64,000 nucleotides of DNA, from contig JAKJHU010000039.1 of assembly GCA_022316685.1 (NCBI GenBank), positions 2,108,001 to 2,172,000 on the forward strand, given 5' to 3'. The notes beneath the pieces were generated by a model. The model had not been told where the DNA came from, searched no databases, and saw only the letters and a program-made list of their open reading frames with translations. Position 1 is the stretch's first letter. Each line of letters begins with the position of its first letter. Shown here piece after piece: positions 13,501 through 22,500 of this stretch. The translations under genes were made by a program, and so were the position numbers. The DNA comes from Progne subis subis (lineage: Eukaryota; Chordata; Aves; Passeriformes; Hirundinidae).

Positions 13501-16500
13501 AATAAACAGAATTAAAGAAATTACACTTCCACGTATATGACAGTCTCCCTACGCAAATGAAAGCAGGCATATGGATATCCTGTGTCCTACATTTGTACCT
13601 TCCTGTGGCCATTTTAGACCAGAATTATGTCCTGAACAATTTCACGCTATCATAAGGGAGTTAAATAAATGAAATATTCTGCTTATTTGAAACAAGGAAA
13701 CAAAGTTAATTCAAGCTGTTTCACATTCAATTCTGGTATTTGGACACCCCTTCACATTCTCTTGCTATACGTGTGTTTTCTGAAGCACAAAGGGGGCCTA
13801 AGTAGTTATTTATTTATACCTAACACATTTTAGTTAAAAGAACCCTAATACTGAGTTAGGCTTATCTCTACAAAGAATTTGTGCTCTGTTTGAGTCAGAA
13901 GATGTCTCTTAAATTCATCCCTTCTGTACATTTACATAAATATCATGTACATGATTCATTCTGTAGCCTGTATTTTCACAGGGTTCCAGTTCCAGAGTGG
14001 TTTTTTTCAGGAAAAAAAAAACCAAAACAAACAAACAAACAACAACAAACCCCCCCAAAAAAAAAAAAAAAAAAAAACCCAAACAAAACAAACTCACAAA
14101 CAAACAAACAAAAAACAACCAACAACAACCAAACCCACCCCCGCCCAAAAAAACCCCACAAAACCCCTCTCAGTCTCTTCTCTGAATATTATTCAGTAAA
14201 ACCCTCTGATTTATCATCTACCTGCAACTAAGGCTTGCAATGGAGCTAACTCAACAATAGGGGGTAATGTTGTCCTACAGAAAATCTCGACAAGCCAGTC
14301 AACAAATAAATTACTGTCCACGTGTTTCATTGAAAAATGACCTGTAGAGGTCCTGGGAACGCATAAAGGTGTTAGACATGTTAGAAATCTGGTACACGTA
14401 AATATGCATTTATCTAACCCATAGATAAAGGTTACAAGACAGAGGGATGTTTAGGTATCAAAATGACAAAGCATCAACATTAGGAAAAATATTGTGATGG
14501 TTTATACCCCATAACTACCTACTGTCTATCCTATTTTGAGTACTTACCAACCAATTTAAAAGCTTTAAATTCTTTAAAGCATTTTATTAACCATTGCTCA
14601 TATTTTAGTCATCTTTATTTACAGTTTTGAAATTAGTTACTTTAAGATGTAGCTTCCTTTCATCTAACAATCTAACAATGATAATATGAAAGGAGAGGAG
14701 ATGGCCTAAAAAAAAATCATTCAAAAGCAATAAAAGATTTACCTATTTTCCTCATTCACAGACACCTCATAAGATTCCCCCTGAAAATCAAGAATGAAAG
14801 CACCATAAATTTTAAGTAGAATTGAAATTTTGTAAAGGCAGGTTTTACAGTATTAGCAATTATTCACATATATAGTCTAACGATAAACTTTTGGTCTCTT
14901 CTCAGGCCTTGAGAACACAATCCTCATCCTGTTTTTAAACTACTTTTAAAGCAGCCATAAATTCTGAAGATCCTATTTCCCACATAGTTCACAGTTATAT
15001 TTCTAAATGTATGCAGAGCTAAGCATACAAATAACTCGCTAATGCATTTTTAGTAACAAAATCAATCTGTGACCAGATAGCATATATATGGAGTTTACCT
15101 TGTTGAAAGAATTCCAAATACTGTCAAAGGATACTCACTCTCATCACTGTCACTTCCTTTCCCAAGTCCAGAGAATGGAGAGGCACAGCCAGGGGACTAC
15201 TTACATCCATTTCCCTCCTACTTGAGCCAGGCTGATTTAAAGAGGGGGAAAATGTTATAAGGAGAATATTATTTATAAACCCTAGACAACTAGGAATACC
15301 AGGTAAGGTTTAACTCACGATTCTTCTCCCAAAATTTAAGTTAGGTGTTACCACCACCCATAAGCAAAACATACACAACAGAAAAAATGCTCCTTCGGCA
15401 GAGTCATGAGCAGTCTGGGTTGACTGTGCTTGATGTAGTGGAACCTGGTGGTTTCACTGCTTCCTGGTCTGGAGTGAGGACCTATGGAAATATCCTGGGT
15501 TTCTTCATAGGATCCTTTCATTGTGAATGTGAAATCTCTCCCTAAGAACAAGATGGAAAACACAAGGAGATGTTAACTGTGCCTAGTCCTGAAATCAGCA
15601 AATAAAAGTGCCCCAAGAGACATTTCAGCCTTAGTGCTGCAGGCTTAGCCAAGGTTAATTTGGACCACAATGTTTTCCTTCCCCTGTGACCAGTGTGCAG
15701 CACCTGGCCCTTTGAATTCCCCTGGACTGCAGGAGCTCAGAACTGACCAGCTCTCAAGTCTGCAACACTCAGAGAACTGATCCCAAAAGCTGATGGTAGA
15801 GTCGGGGCTGACATCCCTGACTCCTCGAGGCCCAGCCCTTCATCCATTGAGAAATGCAAAGCCATCTGTTGTGAGTATTTCACCGACCTTGAGGGGAATT
15901 TTGAGCAGGCACCTTTGTACCTTTGTGTGAAAGCGTGTGGGAATTGATTTGAATGCCCCATAGCAGGTGTAGGATGAATGTTGCTATCCTAAATTCGTAA
16001 TTAAGTTACTTATTGTTCTGCCTATAGTAAATCCCATTGAATTGCTTTGTAAATGCTAAATTACAGAATGATGAAGTACTGCTGAATCCTTTAGAAAAAC
16101 AATCAAGTCTGAGGTAAGTTTGGTAAGAGGGGCCACTCTGAAACTCACAGCTCTGTGAGGATCTTCACTCCTGGCACTCTTTCCTTTTCCTTCTTCATAC
16201 TTCGGCATCCCTGGTCTCCACATAAATTATTCTAGATTGATTCTATTCTGATTTTTCTTTGCATGCTGCATGCATGTAGTAATAGAGTGAACCTTGCCCT
16301 CAAACTTTGTCACACTTTTACAAACTTATATTAAACCTACATTTTCTGATACCTTTGCCAGTGATTCTTTAAGTGATCTAAACCATTTGTGACACCTTGC
16401 CAAGTGACAGAGAGTGTGTGTTACACTTGTGGATGCCTCTAGCAGCATTCACATCCCCTGAGCTTTCACTGAAGTCTTTCTCCCCCTGAGAGTTGTGTCT

Positions 16501-19500
16501 CCCTTCTTTTACTTTGTTTTCACCAGAAAACAGAGGTAAAGGTATTCCAGTTCCATCACACTGCAGTGATGTTTCCAAGTCTCCCAGCCAGCTCCTCAGT
16601 TTCCCTAAAGTTACACAGCCACACCTTCTTCTGAGGATTCTCACTATTAGGAGGCAGGAAATTCAGGAAATACCTAAGCAGCCCTGATGCAAACAGAGAC
16701 TAAAACAGACCAAATATTTATCTAGATTCAGCTACATTTCCTATAGCACAAAAAGCAGCAACAATTTAAATCAGCAACCTCACTTTTGTAAGAACTCTTC
16801 ATTTTAGTTTCATTCACATGTACTTCCAAACAGGAAACTTCACGAGACTGGAAGAGAGAAGCAATAAAACCACTGGTAACAGAAACAGTTCAGGATTCTC
16901 ACTGAAGTTCTAGGGGTCCTGTAGAAACACAATGCTTGGCCATGATGGTCTGTGGATGTGAAGAATTTGCAGAAACTGGGTATCTTGTATAGATCTTGCA
17001 AGCAGTACTGCAGTTAAGGGAGCCAAAATAACTGTCATTACTTTTAAATACCATTCAGTCCCCAACAGTTAACACAAGAAATTTTTCTCCCTATCTTCCA
17101 ACCACATCCTTCAGTTCTGCCCTACCATAAGATTGGTATACCAAAAAAAAAAAAAAAAAAATTACCACTAGTACACCATTAGTAATGATCTTCTCAGATA
17201 CACCTGGTCTGAAAAGCAAAACCAAAAAGGTTTATTTAAAAGTGGGTATTTAAGCAATAAACATTCAAAAGCAAATAGTTCTCTGAGCTCAGTTTTTCTA
17301 GCTGGCAAGTACCATCAGCACTTTTATCTTTATCTTTCCCCTCTGTCTTGCAGCCTTTGCCATATCACATCCCATGGTTTCCCAAGGATGCTCCTTCTTC
17401 CTACTTTCCTGATGAGTATCATCTCTCCTTAGGCTGAATCACAAAATAAACCCCCATTCTCAGCTATATAAATAGTAAATGAGACTGTCTCTCAAATTCA
17501 GGAAAGAAAAGCAACAATGGGGAAGATGCAGAGATGGGATATCTAAATACAGGTTCATGGAGCCATTTCCCCAATGCTGCATTACCCCTCTCTCTCAAAT
17601 GCAGTTTTCTGATGACAAACTCTACAACATTTAGCTTTTACTTACATGTTTTCCAGTAGAAATTCCACTTCTAGTTCTTCCTGATTCTGAAAATAGGACA
17701 TTTTTTAAATTTATGAATGAAAATAATATTTTCCTCTGATACAACTCAGACAATTTATTTACAACTCTCTCTATTCCCACACCCTCTACATCATAATATG
17801 GATAGAGTTTTCTGTGGCCACACTTTGATTTCACCTCTTCACTGCTCTGCTGTTTACACACCCATCAAGAGAAAGAAAAATTGTCCCATCAAGAAATAGA
17901 AAATATTAAGTATCATAGAATACAGAGCAAGGACTCTGATATTAATTTATTAGCAGGATAAGACATGGGTCAATTAATGCTGAGGAAGGGAAGAATAGCA
18001 GGTGAATGATGTAGGGGAATATATTTAAGAATGAATGGACCTAGTAGAGTGAATCAATAGGGAGTATGCCTTGGTTAAAACAAAAGAATTTGCAGAACAA
18101 AGTCATTAAACATTTTAAAAGGGTGGGAGGAGGGACCAGCTTGGAAAATAAAAACTGCCAGGGTGAAGGGAAGAAGACAGAAGACTGAAGCTGTGAAGGG
18201 GAATCAGGCAAAGAACACAGGAGAGACAAATCAAGTGAAAAAGAGACAGGAAAAGTATAAGAACGAGGCAGCAACAGAGTAGCACACCAACAATATAAAA
18301 GAGATCAGGTAAGTGTATTACTTCAGCCCCTTGCTGCTCTATGGGATACAGACAATCCTGGAAATACCACACTAAAAAAAGGTATATCAGAGAGACTGTC
18401 TGGATCACCCACAGGGAGGAAAAACACTAGTTAACAGTGATAGAAATCTCCTTCTGATGGTAACACTCCTTAATTCATATTCAGAATAACTAATATTTAC
18501 TGACAAGTATCACCTCTGTCCAGCTGCACATCATACTTTAACGTTGTGAAATGACTGAAAAACATGCCAAATCTGACAATGCAGCTGCCATGGGAAAATC
18601 ATCTTTACAGTAAAAGCAAAGAGCAATTTTGTATTTACTCGTTCACATTAGTAAAGAGACATCTCTGATGGTTTCTCTGACAGGTGCATCTCGCCATGTA
18701 ACTCAGAGATGGTTCTGCTGGCTAATTTCTCCCAAAGTCTCTATTTCATGAGCATTACAGTGGTTGCAAGTTTGTAATAGAAGGCTGAGGCACAGATTTT
18801 AGAAAGCAGTCACCTTACACAGATGCAAGACAGACTCTATCAAATATGCCCAGACTGTACTATCCAAACTAACTGATGGTCTCTTAGAACTTTGTCCAAA
18901 GAGCAGCAGAAACAAGGTTCAGAAGAAACTGGATCATACCATCTGCCTAATTGTGGTTGCCTTATGTTCCCAATCTTCCTATGCTGTTTTACACTCAAAC
19001 AAATTATATTTTTATTAAGTTCCACTGACATATTTGAGAGTGAAAAACCCGGAGCATAGCAATAGAAACACTTGTTAGGCCACAGAGAGCAAGAAGCACA
19101 GCACAGCAACACTGCTGCTCTGACATCACCCATCTGACCTCCTCAGCCCTCCTGAGATACCTTGGCAGATGAAAGAAATCCTTATGGGCAGAGGTGGCAC
19201 TACAGCCTGTTATTAAGACTGCCCAACCTGTCACATTACTAAGTCACTTTCAAAAAAATAAAATAACCCCAAGCCTTCCAAAAATCCATGTACAAACGAT
19301 TATCTGTGATGTCTCACAGGTGCTGGATTCATCACAGACTGAAGAAGGGCAGCTTGACCAGGATGCTCCTGAGACAGCTCACCTGGTCTGACCTCCACCA
19401 CTTCCACCTTGCTAGTGGGCTAAGACAGCTCTGCACATGCCTCAGAGCAAACTCAGGGCTTGAATCACACTTGGCATTATCTCAGTCACACCAGGCTTTT

Positions 19501-22500
19501 TCTGAGGAAGGCTCTAGCCAGCTGAAATAGGTTTAGTAAGCAGTCCTCAGTAAGGATTGGTCTTCTACAAGAGTAGTTAATAAACACTCTCCAAAGCAAC
19601 AGTAATATGAAAAACAGGCAAGAGTGTTTTCCAAAGAGCCTGACTGACACAGTGGTTTAGAAATTAATGGAGCATGCCAGTTCCTGGGAACCATAAACTG
19701 AAGCCCTTGGCAGAAGTGTGAAAAAGCCCTGAAGTTGTTACGACACCCTCCACACAGAGAAGATGTTACATTGTGCAGAAAACAATCTGAGTACATATTC
19801 TGCTCTCTTTGAAGATGAGTGTGATTTCTCCACCTCTCCTCTCAGCAATTTCATCCACTCAGTGTTTCATAAGATACTCTTTATCTCCTCTTTAGTACAA
19901 CAAAACACAATATTTTTGAGACACGTGCAGCAAATGAAACTCTTAGGTCATGCACTCACTTAGAAATAAAAGTAAAATACTGATGATACTCTCATTCATC
20001 AAGGCCTGCCCCTTCTGTGCTGGCTCAGCCCCTCTAAAATACATTTGTAACCCTGTAACAAAAGAGCATAAGCAGACTCGCTGAGACTTTTTCATAAAGT
20101 TGTTAAGTAGAGGAGGTAAAAAACCCTAAGAGATTATCACAAGAATGAAATGCTTCATTTAGCAAGCACATTATCCAAAAGAACTGGCCAAAATCCCCAG
20201 TGAAGCTGAGAGGAGATAGCCCTAGTGAGCTACTGGCCAAAGGGTAAGAGCAGCTGCCTGAAAAGGGGGACAAGTTTGCTCCCACCCCTGCTCTGTCAAC
20301 CAACTACAACAGCAGTAAGACCCCCTAACCATCAGCTTTCTTCATTTTTGACTCCTTTTCTTGCTGATTTTTCAAAAAATATTTTTGAAAATAATAATAA
20401 AAAATAATTTAGGAATACAAAGAGTATTTTGCATCTTATTCCAGTCACAACAGGGGATGTTTGTGACCCCTCTCCTAAAACCCAAGCATTCAACTTTTTT
20501 TAGTAACACCCTTTTGTACAAAGCCTTTGTGTGTGAGAACCAATCTAATGTTCAACAGAGGTAGTAACTTGAGACAAAATTCTAATCAAGAGTATTATTT
20601 TCTCTAGCCACTCACCTCTGGATTCAACTCAAAATTCAGGCGAACTTTTTCTCCAGGTTGGATTTTAGCCACATCAAAGCGAACAGTCATCAGATGGTCA
20701 TCTGGTGTAAAAGTATCCTTGTCATAGACCGTCAGCTCCAGGATGTTCTGAGGAGAGAGGCAGAGAAAGATGTAAATGACACGTTCTGGGATTACTGAAG
20801 GATGTAAATGATGTATTCTGGGACTACTGAGCCCAAAAGGAAGGTCCAGCAAGAGCCAGCATTCAGCCCCATGCCCACATGGACAGATTCCCTGGACAGC
20901 ATGGAGCTCAGCTCACAGCCCATGTGGCTCAGACAGCAGAGTCAGGGACCCTAGAAAAGGTAAATCATCAGTTTTGGCAACCAAAAAGTGCTCCAAAAGA
21001 AGAGGAAATATAAGTGACACATATGATGGTAACATGCACCAGAGAGAGCAGAAGTACACACACTATTCCTCAGCTCGTCTGTGGATTCAAAATTACTACC
21101 TTGAGAAATTTTGGCATTTCATCAAAAAGTAATAATAAAAGTCAGATTTTTAGCCCCTTAAAATGGAAGTTAAAGCACACTACCAAATTCTTAACAGGAT
21201 TTGAATTATAGCAATTCCCCTGGCAGTTCCTCAAGGCTCAGGTTACCCTTAGAAGCACGAGAAGTTGCAGCACTAGTAAACTATGAGAAATTGATCCAGT
21301 TTGGGCTTTGTATCATTTTCACTCTGACTGCTCACCTATTTCTGCTAACTCTATAAACACTTTTAACAGTTTTTGCAACTGTTCTGGGGCATGAAGAAGC
21401 ATTCAACGTTATTTCAGATATTCCACAGCCTTCTGAGCTCAAACTACTTCTGTCACTCAAGTTAACTGAGCTCAAGGTCCACGTGAGCCTCAAGCCCCTC
21501 AAAAAGAGTCTGCCCACAGCAGGTGAGGATGCCCCCTTTGGAAAGCACCTACTCACTGTCACAGATCCCACCTTTACTTCACTCTGTATCATGAAGTGGA
21601 AAGTTTCATTCCAGACAGGGTTTCTGCAGTTGTGTACAGTTCTTGTCTGGGCTTCCCGACATGAAGCTGTTGGCAGCCACAGCTTGACATAGCAATCAGT
21701 TTGGCTCCCTGTGTTAACAACAAAGAGCATAATTAGTACAGCAGTACTTTGTTATTATTTGATTTGCCCAGTCAGGGAAAGAAAATATTAACTAACCTCT
21801 GAGGAGTCCTAGATATTTCATTAGACACAAAGGAAAATACTCTGGGTTTAAAGTTATTTAACTTTTCTATTTAGATTTATATCAGTTTCAACCAAAGTCA
21901 ATTTTAAACCACTAATTCTATATGATAACAAGAGCCAAAGTATTTTATTTCAACAGTACTGAACTAAGTACTCTGGCTCGTTTGAGTTTTTAACTCCTAT
22001 TTTCCAATATTTTACAGTTTAAAAAAAAACCCCTCATATACATCTTCACTTCTTGAAATGGCACTTTTTAAAATTAAACAGAAATTTTAGTTTGGGGGAT
22101 TTTAATCTATTTGTAATGCACAAGTCATCCAGACCAACAGAATCGTGAAGACACAAACACAGCAAAATCCAAAGCAACTACTGATTTTTCCTGTATCTTT
22201 CACAAAGATGTTCCTTTCCAAAGGGAATTGGGCAACCTGGAAAAAGGGGCACTGAGGAGTTAGGAGAAAGGGAAATACCACAGAGCAGCTGATAAAGGGA
22301 AGGACAACTTCTTCTCCAGCACAGAATTTTTTAGTCTATTTCCTTTCTGGTTTTAAGTGTTTTCTCAATTATTTTGAATTTAAATGAAAATGAAAATAAA
22401 TACAACTTCTTCACCCACCCCCCACTCCCCCGAAATATTACTGTAATCCAAGCAACACGTGTAGAAGAGCATTAAAAGCAGGTGACAGTAGTTTTCTTGC

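Noticed and set aside
13915..14231. Several overlapping open frames on both strands (Lys/Thr/Gln-rich and Phe/Cys/Val-rich)
   Set aside because: They come entirely from the A/C-rich low-complexity tract and have no splice or family support.
15875..16690. Open frames on both strands considered as possible extra linker exons
   Set aside because: Exons 7 and 8 of the E-type gene already join in phase across this interval, and nothing resembles the family.
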